A DNA stretch of 64,000 nt from Mucilaginibacter sp. JRF (GTDB lineage: Bacteria > Bacteroidota > Bacteroidia > Sphingobacteriales > Sphingobacteriaceae), in NCBI RefSeq assembly GCF_015223065.1, contig NZ_JADFBY010000003.1, positions 310,001 to 374,000 of the forward strand, given 5' to 3'. The translations under genes and the position numbers were made by a program. The notes under the pieces are model-generated. The model was not told the origin of the DNA. It searched no databases and saw nothing but the letters and a program-made list of their open reading frames with translations. Within the stretch, counting starts at the first letter, position 1. Each line of letters begins with the position of its first letter. Shown piece after piece: positions 24,697-32,679 of this stretch.

Positions 24697-25077
24697 ATGA
24701 AAGAAGTAAACATATCCGAAGGCTACCAGGCCGTAATGCCTTATCTGATCTTGAAAGATGCCTTGAAATTTTATGATTTTACATCGGCTGTTTTTGATGC
24801 GGAGAAAAAGAGCCGTACCCTGCGTGACGATCAAACCTTAATGCATGGCGAGGTAAGCATATTTGGCAGCAGCATTATGTTTGCCGAGGCTACCGAGCAA
24901 TACAGCGTACAAAATGCAGGCATGTTTGTATATGTGGCCGATTGTGATAATGCCTATCAACTGGCGCTTGATGCAGGGTCGCAAAGTATTATGCCACCTG
25001 CCGACCAAAGCTATGGCCGCAGCGCAGGCGTTACCGATCCGTTCGGCAACACCTGGTGGATAACATCGGCCCTGTAA
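24697..25077 (+). CDS. VOC superfamily protein (PhnB/glyoxalase-like)
   Basis: A 126-residue protein of the vicinal oxygen chelate fold, with the paired beta-alpha-beta-beta-beta modules visible from GYQAVMPYLILKDALKFYDF (module 1) and GMFVYVADCDNAYQLALDAG (module 2), ending with the hallmark VTDPFGNTWWI. It resembles PhnB-type proteins, whose substrates are mostly unknown and which often lack a full metal site. It is soluble and cytoplasmic. It converges with the esterase gene, with only 3 bases between them. Confidence 0.87.
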   Translation: MKEVNISEGYQAVMPYLILKDALKFYDFTSAVFDAEKKSRTLRDDQTLMHGEVSIFGSSIMFAEATEQYSVQNAGMFVYVADCDNAYQLALDAGSQSIMPPADQSYGRSAGVTDPFGNTWWITSAL

Positions 25078-25080
25078 TAA

Positions 25081-25878
25081 TTATTTTTTGTGCGAGAACA
25101 ACCACGGCAGCAGGTCGGGCTCGGCAAAAGCCTGTGTCCAGCTGTCGTGCGTTGCATTGGGATAAACCGTGTAACGTGGGTCGCCACCTGCCTGACGTAT
25201 GGCGGCTACCATTACCTCTGAATGATCCGCCGGAACTACGTTATCCTTAGCGCCATGAAATACCCATAGCGGCACTTTTTTAGCGTATATTTTTGCGTTC
25301 AAACTATTATCTCCACCACAAATGGCAAATGCCGCGGCAAAGGTTTTAGGCTGACGGCGCAGCATCTCGAACGTACCCATGCCCCCCATGGACAGGCCAC
25401 CGATATACACTTGCTTCTTATTCACATAAGGTTTATTCAACAGCTCCTTTGTTAAACCCATTAAGGCCTTCATAGCTTTGGTAGGCTCGGCCTTTGCTTC
25501 CTGAAAATAGAATTTCCGTTTGCCGCTGAGCGAGTCCTTCTGAATATCAACGTTTGACCAATAACTATCCGTAGGGCATTGCGGGTAAACCACTATAGCC
25601 TGGTACTGCTGCCTTACTTCCTGCGAAAGAAAGAGCTTAGTACCATAAGCCAGTTGCGATTCGTTATTGCTGCCACGCTCGCCCGCGCCATGCAGTACAA
25701 TGATCAACGGGTATTTCACGTTCGGATCAAACTGCACGGGGAATAGTATGCGGTATTTCAGCGTGTCGCCCTTTTGGGCATACAGGCCTTTATCGAATGA
25801 TGTTTTGTCCTGCGCCTGTGTTAATCCGCCGGTTAAAATGGAAAGTATTACAAGTAGGGCACTTATTTTTTTAAGCAT
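25081..25878 (-). CDS. Secreted alpha/beta-hydrolase, carboxylesterase/PHB-depolymerase-like
   Basis: A 265-residue secreted serine hydrolase. The signal peptide is MLKKISALLVILSILTGGL (to about TQA). Motifs are the oxyanion-hole segment LIIVLHGAGERG (about residue 58), the nucleophile elbow GGLSMGGMG (about 165), the Asp in VFHGAKDNVVP and the His in NATHDSW near the end. The layout matches feruloyl-esterase or 'dienelactone/phospholipase-like' hydrolases used in polysaccharide breakdown. I chose the ATG at 25878; upstream in-frame starts would bury the signal peptide. It lies next to a GH53 galactanase gene transcribed in the other direction, which may share its substrate. Confidence 0.85.
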   Translation of the reverse strand: MLKKISALLVILSILTGGLTQAQDKTSFDKGLYAQKGDTLKYRILFPVQFDPNVKYPLIIVLHGAGERGSNNESQLAYGTKLFLSQEVRQQYQAIVVYPQCPTDSYWSNVDIQKDSLSGKRKFYFQEAKAEPTKAMKALMGLTKELLNKPYVNKKQVYIGGLSMGGMGTFEMLRRQPKTFAAAFAICGGDNSLNAKIYAKKVPLWVFHGAKDNVVPADHSEVMVAAIRQAGGDPRYTVYPNATHDSWTQAFAEPDLLPWLFSHKK

Positions 25879-26083
25879 AAGGTGATGTTGAAAATAAATG
25901 ATCATGCGATCAAGTGGTAAACGTAACAATAGTAAACAAAATTGCCAACAGTAAATGGTTAAGCATAACATGCGGCATTCAAATTGGTTTATTCAGGTTT
26001 TGGCTGCAAGTATTTTCCATGCTGATATTATTAAATATCGGTTGTTTGATGGTAACTTTACAGCCCACTAATTATACAACCTC

Positions 26084-27484
26084 ATGATGCGTTTTTTAAA
26101 AGCCATTACAGCTGCATTATTGCTGTTACCGGCCACTGGCTCGGTAGCCCAAAATTCAAAACCTACCGAAGTTCAGGTAACTCCATATAAAACAACCTTT
26201 ATAGCCAACGGTAAAGATGAGGCCGTTTTGCTTGTAAAGATCATCGACCAAAATGGTAAAGACCAGCACGGGGCAAACCTGCCGGTAGTATATAAAGTTA
26301 TTGGCGATGCCCGTATAGCCAGCATTAATGGCAACAAAAACATTAACCAATTACGCATCAGCGATAGCACCTGGAAAACCGATTTGCATGGCACTACCCG
26401 TATTGTATTAAAAGCGGGCAACAAAATAGAGCATATAAAATTTGAGGCCAAGGTTGATAGCCTTTGGCCCGGCGCTACCGAGATACATGCCGTTAAACCC
26501 GGCAAACCGCACAAGGTTACTAACAATGTGTATACCGCCAAAACCACTACGGATAAGATATTGGGTGCCGATATTTCTTTTTTGCCTGAGTTGGAAGCCA
26601 AAGGCATCAAATTCTCGGTGGATGGAGTGGAGAAGGATGCTATTGAGATATTGAAGGATCATGGCTTTAATTACATACGCCTGCGCATTTTTAATGATCC
26701 GGCGCAGCCGAAAGGTTATTCGCCCAATGGGGGCTTTTGCGATCTGGAGCATACCAAACAAATGGCCAAACGGGTAAAAGCCGCCGGACTAAAACTGTTG
26801 CTCGATTTTCATTACAGCGATTACTGGGCCGACCCACAACAGCAGTACAAACCCAAAGCCTGGGAAGGTAAAAGCTTTAATGAACTAAAAACAGCGGTGC
26901 ATGACTTTACGGTTGATGTTATGCAGCAACTTAAAGCGCAAGGCACCACGCCCGAAATGGTGCAGGTAGGCAACGAAATAAACCACGGCATGATATGGCC
27001 TGATGCGCATATCGGCAATCTTGATTCGCTGGCGCAGTTGCTATACTCGGGTGTGAAGGGCGTGCAGCAGGTTAGTCCGCAATCAATTATTATGCTGCAC
27101 GTGGCCTTGGGTGGGCAGGAGCTGGAATCGCAATTTTTTTACGATGCCATGCGCGACAGGAACGTGCCTTATGATGTTATCGGCCTGTCATACTACCCAA
27201 AATGGCACGGCACCCCTGCCGATCTGAAGAACAACCTGGCGCTACTCTCTAAAAAATACAATAAGCAAATTATGGTAGCCGAATACACCATGCTTAAACG
27301 CGAGGTCAATGATATCGCCTTTAATGTACCCAATGGTAAAGGCATAGGCTCGTTCATTTGGGAGCCGCTAAGTACTTGGGAAGCTATATTTGAGAAAGAC
27401 GGTAAAGCTAATAACTTGCTTAAAGTATACCCCCAGATAGCGAAGAAATATGGCATTTCGCTGTTACCCAATGTAATGAAATAA
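26084..27484 (+). CDS. Glycoside hydrolase family 53 endo-beta-1,4-galactanase with N-terminal Ig-like domain
   Basis: Secreted enzyme of 466 residues predicted to cut beta-1,4-galactan side chains of plant pectin. A signal peptide (about 1-22, ATGSVAQ) is followed by an Ig-like/Big domain (about 28-145, FIANGKDEAVLLVKIIDQNG) and the GH53 barrel (about 160-455). GH53 features are GADISFLPELEAKGIKF, YIRLRIFNDP, LLLDFHYSDYWADP, the acid/base Glu in QVGNEINHGMIWP and the nucleophile Glu in MVAEYTM. No SusC/SusD pair is adjacent, so it is not in a classical polysaccharide utilization locus here. The divergent esterase gene may act on the same plant material. Confidence 0.92.
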   Translation: MMRFLKAITAALLLLPATGSVAQNSKPTEVQVTPYKTTFIANGKDEAVLLVKIIDQNGKDQHGANLPVVYKVIGDARIASINGNKNINQLRISDSTWKTDLHGTTRIVLKAGNKIEHIKFEAKVDSLWPGATEIHAVKPGKPHKVTNNVYTAKTTTDKILGADISFLPELEAKGIKFSVDGVEKDAIEILKDHGFNYIRLRIFNDPAQPKGYSPNGGFCDLEHTKQMAKRVKAAGLKLLLDFHYSDYWADPQQQYKPKAWEGKSFNELKTAVHDFTVDVMQQLKAQGTTPEMVQVGNEINHGMIWPDAHIGNLDSLAQLLYSGVKGVQQVSPQSIIMLHVALGGQELESQFFYDAMRDRNVPYDVIGLSYYPKWHGTPADLKNNLALLSKKYNKQIMVAEYTMLKREVNDIAFNVPNGKGIGSFIWEPLSTWEAIFEKDGKANNLLKVYPQIAKKYGISLLPNVMK

Positions 27485-27545
27485 GCAAAGGCTCAAAACC
27501 CTTTCGCACTTATAACAGTTATAGTAAAGCATTAAACGCTTTGTT

Positions 27546-28316
27546 ATGAGATCAATATGGAAAGGCTCAATAGGGTTTGGGTTGGTGAGCATACCCGTTA
27601 AATTATACTCGGCCGTGCAAAGCAGCTCGCTCGATCTGGATATGCTCGACGGGCGCGACCATTCACGCATCCGCTATCAGCGCGTAAACGAAAAAACACA
27701 TAAGGAAGTACCCTACGAGAAAATTGTTAAGGGTTACAAGCTTGATGAAGACTATATCATTTTAGAGGAACGCGATTTTGAGGATGCCGCGCCCGAAAAA
27801 AGTAAGGTGATAGAGATAGAGAGCTTTGTTGACATTGCCGATGTTAACCCGATGTATTACGAAACATCGTACTACACTGAGCCCGATACCAAAAACAACA
27901 AAGCCTATGCCCTGCTGATGCAGGCGCTCATCAAATCAAAAAAAGCGGGGCTCGGGCGGTTTGTGTTACGCAGCACCGAAAACCTGTGCATTATTCACCC
28001 GGTTGATGGGGTGCTGGTAATAACCAAAATACGCTTTGGGCAGGAGATACGCAGCACTGAAGACCTGAACATTGCCGGCGAAGTAAAGGTGAGCAAAAAG
28101 GAACTGGATGTAGGCCTCGCCCTCATCAATCAGTACGCTGAGGATTTTGATGTATCGAAATTTAAGGATGAGTACCATACCGAGTTACTGAAGATCATTA
28201 AGGCGAAAGCCAAAGGCAAGCGGCCAACCATCAAAAAGCTCAAACCGCAAAAAACCAAGGGCACCGATCTGTACGAGCAGCTTATGGATAGCCTTAAAAC
28301 AAAAAAAGGCGCATAA
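27546..28316 (+). CDS. ku: Ku protein of non-homologous end joining
   Basis: Bacterial Ku binds DNA ends as a homodimer and recruits ligase LigD to repair double-strand breaks. The 256-residue protein starts MRSIWKGSIGFGLVSIPVKLYSA, the family hallmark, with DLDMLDGRDHSRIRYQRVNE and the core FVDIADVNPMYYETSYYTEPD. It ends with a basic Lys-rich tail (KAKGKRPTIKKLKPQK), as in other bacterial Ku proteins where the tail contacts DNA or LigD. No ligD gene lies in this window. A -7-like AACGCTTTG sits just before the ATG, and a terminator follows at 28432. Confidence 0.96.
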   Translation: MRSIWKGSIGFGLVSIPVKLYSAVQSSSLDLDMLDGRDHSRIRYQRVNEKTHKEVPYEKIVKGYKLDEDYIILEERDFEDAAPEKSKVIEIESFVDIADVNPMYYETSYYTEPDTKNNKAYALLMQALIKSKKAGLGRFVLRSTENLCIIHPVDGVLVITKIRFGQEIRSTEDLNIAGEVKVSKKELDVGLALINQYAEDFDVSKFKDEYHTELLKIIKAKAKGKRPTIKKLKPQKTKGTDLYEQLMDSLKTKKGA

Positions 28317-28431
28317 TTACTCAAACAACAGGCCGCACAAATTGTAGCTTATATGATAATAGGTTATACGCGATCGGTAAAACCACTTCAACAAAGCAAT
28401 AGTTTTTAGCGATTAATATGATTTATGAGTG

Positions 28432-28460
28432 AGCCGTTCCTGATCAGGAACGGCTTTTTT
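28432..28460 (+). terminator. Terminator downstream of ku
   Basis: Perfect hairpin AGCCGTTCCTGATCAGGAAC then GGCT, followed by six T residues, about 115 bases after the ku stop codon. The intervening bases hold no visible gene. Confidence 0.85.
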
Positions 28461-28517
28461 GTTGCAGGTTGTGCTCACCCGGTATTTTTTCACATCTTTA
28501 ACAAATAAAAAAACCGA

Positions 28518-29264
28518 ATGCCTTTTACAGCTGCTCATCCTGCAATAGTATTACCATTAGGCCGAATCTCTGAACGTTATATTTCTCTCACCGCACTTGT
28601 GATAGGCAGCCTCACTCCCGATTTTGAGTATTTTCTGCGGATGGATATCAAATCGTTGTACAGCCACACTCCGTTGGGCATATTGTATTTTGATTTACCT
28701 GTCGGCTTACTGTTGTTTTTGCTGTACCAAACCTATGTTAAAAATCTATTGATAGATCATTTACCCGATTACTTGCGGCAGCGGTTTTGGCTATTAAAAA
28801 ACGATAATAAACAATCTGCTCCATCAGCAATGCGGTGGTTCGTTATCATACTATCATTAGCCCTTGGCGCGTTAAGCCATTTGTTTTGGGATGCCTTTAC
28901 ACATGTAACTGGCTGGTTTGTGCTACACATTGATTTTTTGGCAAGCAAAAGCATTATTGGTGTACATTATTTTAAGCTGATGCAGCATTTTAGCACAGTT
29001 ATAGGTTTGAGCGTAATTGCTTATAGCATAATCTTATTACCCAAAACAACTGTTGCAAACAATCCCGGTATACTAAAATTTTGGAGGGATTGTGCCTTGT
29101 TATTTTTAGGTATAGCTTTATTGAGGGTAATATCCTTATTCGTATTCCCGCATTATCATATCGGCATGGGTTTAATAATAGTTTCAGCAATATCATCAGG
29201 GTTACTTGCCCTCCTGATAAAATGCATCTTTGTTCACTACACCTTAAACAAAACCCAAAACTAA
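28518..29264 (+). CDS. DUF4184 family membrane protein
   Basis: A 248-residue membrane protein with the DUF4184 N-terminus MPFTAAHPAIVLPLGRISER and the following LTALVIGSLTPDFEYFLRM. Five to six hydrophobic segments follow. The conserved His in TAAHP, the SLTPDFEYF acidic motif and a later LSHLFWDAFTHVTG (His/Asp/His) suggest a metal-binding membrane hydrolase-like arrangement similar to YdjM/DUF457 proteins, but no activity is established. Base composition is more AT-rich than its neighbours, hinting at faster divergence or later acquisition. It stands alone between terminators. Confidence 0.87.
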   Translation: MPFTAAHPAIVLPLGRISERYISLTALVIGSLTPDFEYFLRMDIKSLYSHTPLGILYFDLPVGLLLFLLYQTYVKNLLIDHLPDYLRQRFWLLKNDNKQSAPSAMRWFVIILSLALGALSHLFWDAFTHVTGWFVLHIDFLASKSIIGVHYFKLMQHFSTVIGLSVIAYSIILLPKTTVANNPGILKFWRDCALLFLGIALLRVISLFVFPHYHIGMGLIIVSAISSGLLALLIKCIFVHYTLNKTQN

Positions 29265-29271
29265 CCCCAAC

Positions 29272-29299
29272 AAAAAAGGGAGCATCGCTGCTCCCCTTT
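29272..29299 (-). terminator. Terminator hairpin between the DUF4184 gene and a small membrane protein gene
   Basis: GGGAGCATCGCTGCTCCC stem (GGGAGCA/TGCTCCC). On the minus strand it is followed by TTTTTTG, so it mainly ends the small gene at 29318-29473; it may also serve the plus-strand gene. Confidence 0.75.
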
Positions 29300-29317
29300 G
29301 GTTAGGTTATTAAGTAA

Positions 29318-29473
29318 TTATATTGCTGTATCGCGGCGAATAATGCCCAACAGCAATGCTATAATTGCTATTACCAATAATGCGTGAATTAAACCTGTTG
29401 CAGTGTAAGCAAATACACCTATTGCCCAACCTATTATCAGGATAACAGCAATAATATACAATAGAGATCTCAT
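29318..29473 (-). CDS. Very small two-helix membrane protein (lmo0937/DUF5670-like)
   Basis: A 51-residue protein read from the bases: MRSLLYIIAVILIIGWAIGV, then a short turn (FAYTATGLIH) and a second hydrophobic helix (ALLVIAIIALLLGII) ending RRDTAI. This matches the lmo0937 family of tiny membrane proteins, common in Bacteroidota and often stress-associated, with unknown function. It has its own terminator on the 3' side and a bidirectional terminator upstream, so it is an independent unit. Confidence 0.8.
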   Translation of the reverse strand: MRSLLYIIAVILIIGWAIGVFAYTATGLIHALLVIAIIALLLGIIRRDTAI

Positions 29474-29559
29474 AGTTTTATTTTTTATAGTTAAACATTG
29501 ATAGATAACTATACTGTACCATAAACTATGCCGAAACCCATTTATACCGATTAGACAAT

Positions 29560-29596
29560 AAAAAAGGCCGTTAGTGAATAACTAACGGCCTTTTTT
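29560..29596. terminator. Bidirectional terminator between the M61 peptidase and small membrane protein genes
   Basis: AAAAAAGGCCGTTAGTGAATA and its partner TAACGGCCTTTTTT form a near perfect stem (GGCCGTTAGT/ACTAACGGCC). On the minus strand it follows the M61 gene by 23 bases. Confidence 0.88.
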
Positions 29597-29619
29597 GCGA
29601 ACATACTGTGTACTCTGAA

Positions 29620-31416
29620 TTACAGGTTAAGCCATTTTTTGCGTACAGCTAATTGTTTTTCGGTAGCGTTATCAGCCGGTTCAATTTTGTATTTAACGCG
29701 GGTGCTTTTCAGCAGGGTAACCGGTAATATCAGCTGCTTACCATCGCGCGTAATCGTAACGTTTATTTTGTCGCCTACCTTTTTGCCGTTCACAATGGCG
29801 GCGGCATCAGTAACCGGGCTGCCATCAACAGCGGTTATTTCATCGTTAACGTTGATACCATCAACCCATGCCGAGCTGGCACGACTAACGGCCGTAACCA
29901 CCAAACGACCACCGCCGCTTGATGTAGCTATACCCAATGCAGGCACATCGGTACCGGCCAGTTCATCAGTAACCTTGTAACCGGCGTAACCAAAGTAGGT
30001 GGCATTATCAGGGAATTCAACGCCGGTAATGTATTTCTTGTAAAAGTCGTCCAGCTTTTTGCCCGCGAATTTCTCCAAACCAAGCTTAAACTCGGCATCG
30101 GTATAACCACGCTTTTTAACCTTGTAGTACTCGTTATACATGTACTTCATCACATCATCCAACGAGTATTTAGCGTTTGAGCTGTTGATGATCTCCAGAT
30201 CGAGCATGTAGGCAATGATAGAGCCTTTACCATAATATGATATGGTTGAGTTGTTCGAGTTTTCGTTAGGGCGATAAAATTTGATCCAGGCATCAAAGCT
30301 GGCCTCGGCTGCTGATTGTATTTTGCTGCCCGGCTGATTATCGTGATTGCTCAGGCTGCCGGCCAAGGTATTTACATAACCATCCGCAGGTAATAAACCG
30401 GCATGGCGCATGGCTTTAGCTTCGTAGTAAGCGGTAAAGCCTTCGGCTATCCAAAGGTTGGTGGTGTAATTTTCGTTCTCGTAATCAAACGGACCAAGCG
30501 CTATCGGGCGCAAGCGTTTAACATTCCACAGGTGAAAATGCTCGTGCGATACCAGCTCTAAAAAGCCCAGGTAACCACGCTCGGTAGCATAACCATCGCG
30601 CGATGCACCTAATACTGTTGAGCTCAGGTGCTCCAGGCCGCCGCCACCACGCTGAAAGTTATGTACTATGAATACATAACGTTTATTAGGGTTTTCGCCA
30701 AATATTTTGGTGTGCTGCTCAATTACTTTAGGCATATCAACCTTAAGGCGTTCCTTATCGTAATTGCCGCCGCCGTACATGGCTACTTCGTAGTTAACGC
30801 CTGCCGCTTTAAAATTAAATACATCCTGTGTACCTACCTCAATCGGCGAATCAAACAATATGTCGTAGTTAGGAGCCGTAACCGTGAACTGATCGCCGCC
30901 TACCTGCTCAAGGCTGGTTGATACGGTTGTCCAGCCTTTGTAAGGCACTATTTTTATGGTTGATGGCTGGCTAAGCATCCCTTGTGGGTACAAAAACAAG
31001 CCCGATGTTGACAGGAAAGCATGCGATGCATCAATAAAAGCGGTACGTACCGATACTTCATTGGCATACACACGATACTTAACCGTAAGCTCGGTAATGC
31101 CGGTGGTATTTATGCGCCAGGTATTTTTATTCACCTTACCGGCTTCAATAGCCTTGCTGCCGTTCCAGGCGGTAAAGCCCTCCACATTTTTGGCAAACTC
31201 ACGCACCAGGTATGATCCGGGTGTCCAAACGGGCATTTTTAGGTTGGTTGTTTTTTGCGCTAATCCGCTCAACTTCATCTCAATATCAACATAGTGCGCT
31301 TGTGCTTCAGGAAAAGTAACCGTGTAGCTGATCTTAGCCGCAGGTGCCGCAAAGGCCGTAATGCTCATTAAATTCAGTATTAAAAAAGTATAAACTAATG
31401 ATAGAAATTTTTTCAT
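29620..31416 (-). CDS. M61 glycyl aminopeptidase-like metallopeptidase with PDZ domain
   Basis: A secreted zinc peptidase of 598 residues: signal peptide MKKFLSLVYTFLILNLMSIT to about AFA, an N-terminal beta domain (PF17899-like, about 25-200), the M61 catalytic domain with zinc motif HEHFH (in LVSHEHFHLWNVKRLRP, about residue 290) and downstream Glu in WIAEGFTAYYE, and a C-terminal PDZ domain (about 500-575, VNDEITAVDGSPV). I chose the ATG at 31416, since 25 residues before it do not fit a signal peptide. It diverges from the first efflux operon. Confidence 0.93.
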   Translation of the reverse strand: MKKFLSLVYTFLILNLMSITAFAAPAAKISYTVTFPEAQAHYVDIEMKLSGLAQKTTNLKMPVWTPGSYLVREFAKNVEGFTAWNGSKAIEAGKVNKNTWRINTTGITELTVKYRVYANEVSVRTAFIDASHAFLSTSGLFLYPQGMLSQPSTIKIVPYKGWTTVSTSLEQVGGDQFTVTAPNYDILFDSPIEVGTQDVFNFKAAGVNYEVAMYGGGNYDKERLKVDMPKVIEQHTKIFGENPNKRYVFIVHNFQRGGGGLEHLSSTVLGASRDGYATERGYLGFLELVSHEHFHLWNVKRLRPIALGPFDYENENYTTNLWIAEGFTAYYEAKAMRHAGLLPADGYVNTLAGSLSNHDNQPGSKIQSAAEASFDAWIKFYRPNENSNNSTISYYGKGSIIAYMLDLEIINSSNAKYSLDDVMKYMYNEYYKVKKRGYTDAEFKLGLEKFAGKKLDDFYKKYITGVEFPDNATYFGYAGYKVTDELAGTDVPALGIATSSGGGRLVVTAVSRASSAWVDGINVNDEITAVDGSPVTDAAAIVNGKKVGDKINVTITRDGKQLILPVTLLKSTRVKYKIEPADNATEKQLAVRKKWLNL

Positions 31417-31599
31417 CCGGCAATTTATAAAATTTTGCCTTGTAGGGTAAAGCTTTTGTAACACAAATGAGATGTAAAATGGTTGATACATAAAACCTTT
31501 TGTGAACCAATTACGATTATTTTGGTGCAGATATTACAGGTATCAAATACACATCCTGTAGCACGTTCGCTAAGCCTGTTGAGGGGCATATTGTAAGTT

Positions 31600-32679
31600 A
31601 TGAAGATCAGATATATTATTTACACCCTGCTGGTACTGCTGGTGGGGTACCTATTGTACAACAAATTCTTTGGCGAAGGAGCTGCTAAGAACGATGCTGC
31701 CGCGGGCGGCGGAGGTAAAAGCCGCCGGGGCGGGCCGGTACCTGTAAACGTATTGCTTGCCCATGACACCACGCTGAACACCGTTATTGATATTACCGGT
31801 ACCATCAGCGCTAACGAGCAGGTTAACCTGGTAGCCCAGGCATCGGGCGATGTTACGGGTATTTACTTTAACGAGGGCAGCCGTGTAAAAAAAGGCCAGT
31901 TGCTGGTTAAAATATACAATCGGGATCTTCAGGCATCCTTAGCCCAAAACGAATACAATGTAGCGCTGGCCAAAGAGAATGAGGACCGCAACCGCCAGTT
32001 GCTGGAGAAGGAAGCCATCAGCAAGCAGGAGTACCAAACCTCGCTGGCATCATACAATGCATTAAAGGCGCAAAGTGATGCCGTTAAGGCGCAAATAACC
32101 CGTACCGAGGTACGCGCACCATTTTCGGGCACTATTGGTTTGCGTAATATTAGTCCGGGTGGGTATATATCACCGCAAACGCCTATCGCTACGCTGGTAA
32201 ATATCGATCCGGCTAAGCTTACCTTTTCGGTGCCTGAAAAATACCTTTCGCTGGTTAAGGCAGGCGGTAAAATCAATTTTACTACCGAGAGTTCATCAAA
32301 AAAATTCAGCGCTACGGTGTATGCCATTGAACCATCGGTTGATGTTAACTCGCGTACCATTACCGTACGTGCCCGTGCCGCTAACCCGGATGGTGCATTA
32401 ACCGCGGGCAGCTTTGCCAAAATAAGCCTCGCTCTCGACCAGATACCTAAAACCATTATGGTGCCTACGCAAAGCGTTATCCCCGATATAAAAACCAATT
32501 ATGTTTTTGTGGTTGATAGCGGCATGGCCGTACAGCGCGAAGTAAAAACCGGTTTGCGTACCGATACGCAGATAGAGATAACCGATGGTTTAAAGAACGG
32601 CGATAGCGTGATCATATCGGGCATAATACAGTTAAGGCAAAAAGCGCCGGTTAAAATACAAAAGGTGAGCAGGAAATGA
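31600..32679 (+). CDS. RND efflux periplasmic adaptor (membrane fusion protein), pump 1
   Basis: Periplasmic adaptor of 359 residues joining an RND pump to an outer-membrane channel. An N-terminal hydrophobic anchor (YIIYTLLVLLVGYLLYNKF) is followed by a Gly/Ala-rich linker, the lipoyl half-motifs (VNLVAQASGDVTGIYFNEGSRVKKGQLL and the matching VRAPFSGTIGLRNISPG), a short coiled-coil hairpin (about 115-150) and a beta-barrel domain. Its stop overlaps the RND gene start by 4 bases (ATGA), so the two are translationally coupled. A TTTG (31499-31502) and TATTTTG (31518-31524) upstream could form a promoter, though their spacing is short. Confidence 0.94.
   Translation: MKIRYIIYTLLVLLVGYLLYNKFFGEGAAKNDAAAGGGGKSRRGGPVPVNVLLAHDTTLNTVIDITGTISANEQVNLVAQASGDVTGIYFNEGSRVKKGQLLVKIYNRDLQASLAQNEYNVALAKENEDRNRQLLEKEAISKQEYQTSLASYNALKAQSDAVKAQITRTEVRAPFSGTIGLRNISPGGYISPQTPIATLVNIDPAKLTFSVPEKYLSLVKAGGKINFTTESSSKKFSATVYAIEPSVDVNSRTITVRARAANPDGALTAGSFAKISLALDQIPKTIMVPTQSVIPDIKTNYVFVVDSGMAVQREVKTGLRTDTQIEITDGLKNGDSVIISGIIQLRQKAPVKIQKVSRK

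Noticed and set aside
28518..29264. Horizontally acquired gene on the basis of higher AT content
   Set aside because: The difference is visible but modest and no mobile element flanks it; DUF4184 genes are widespread in Bacteroidota.
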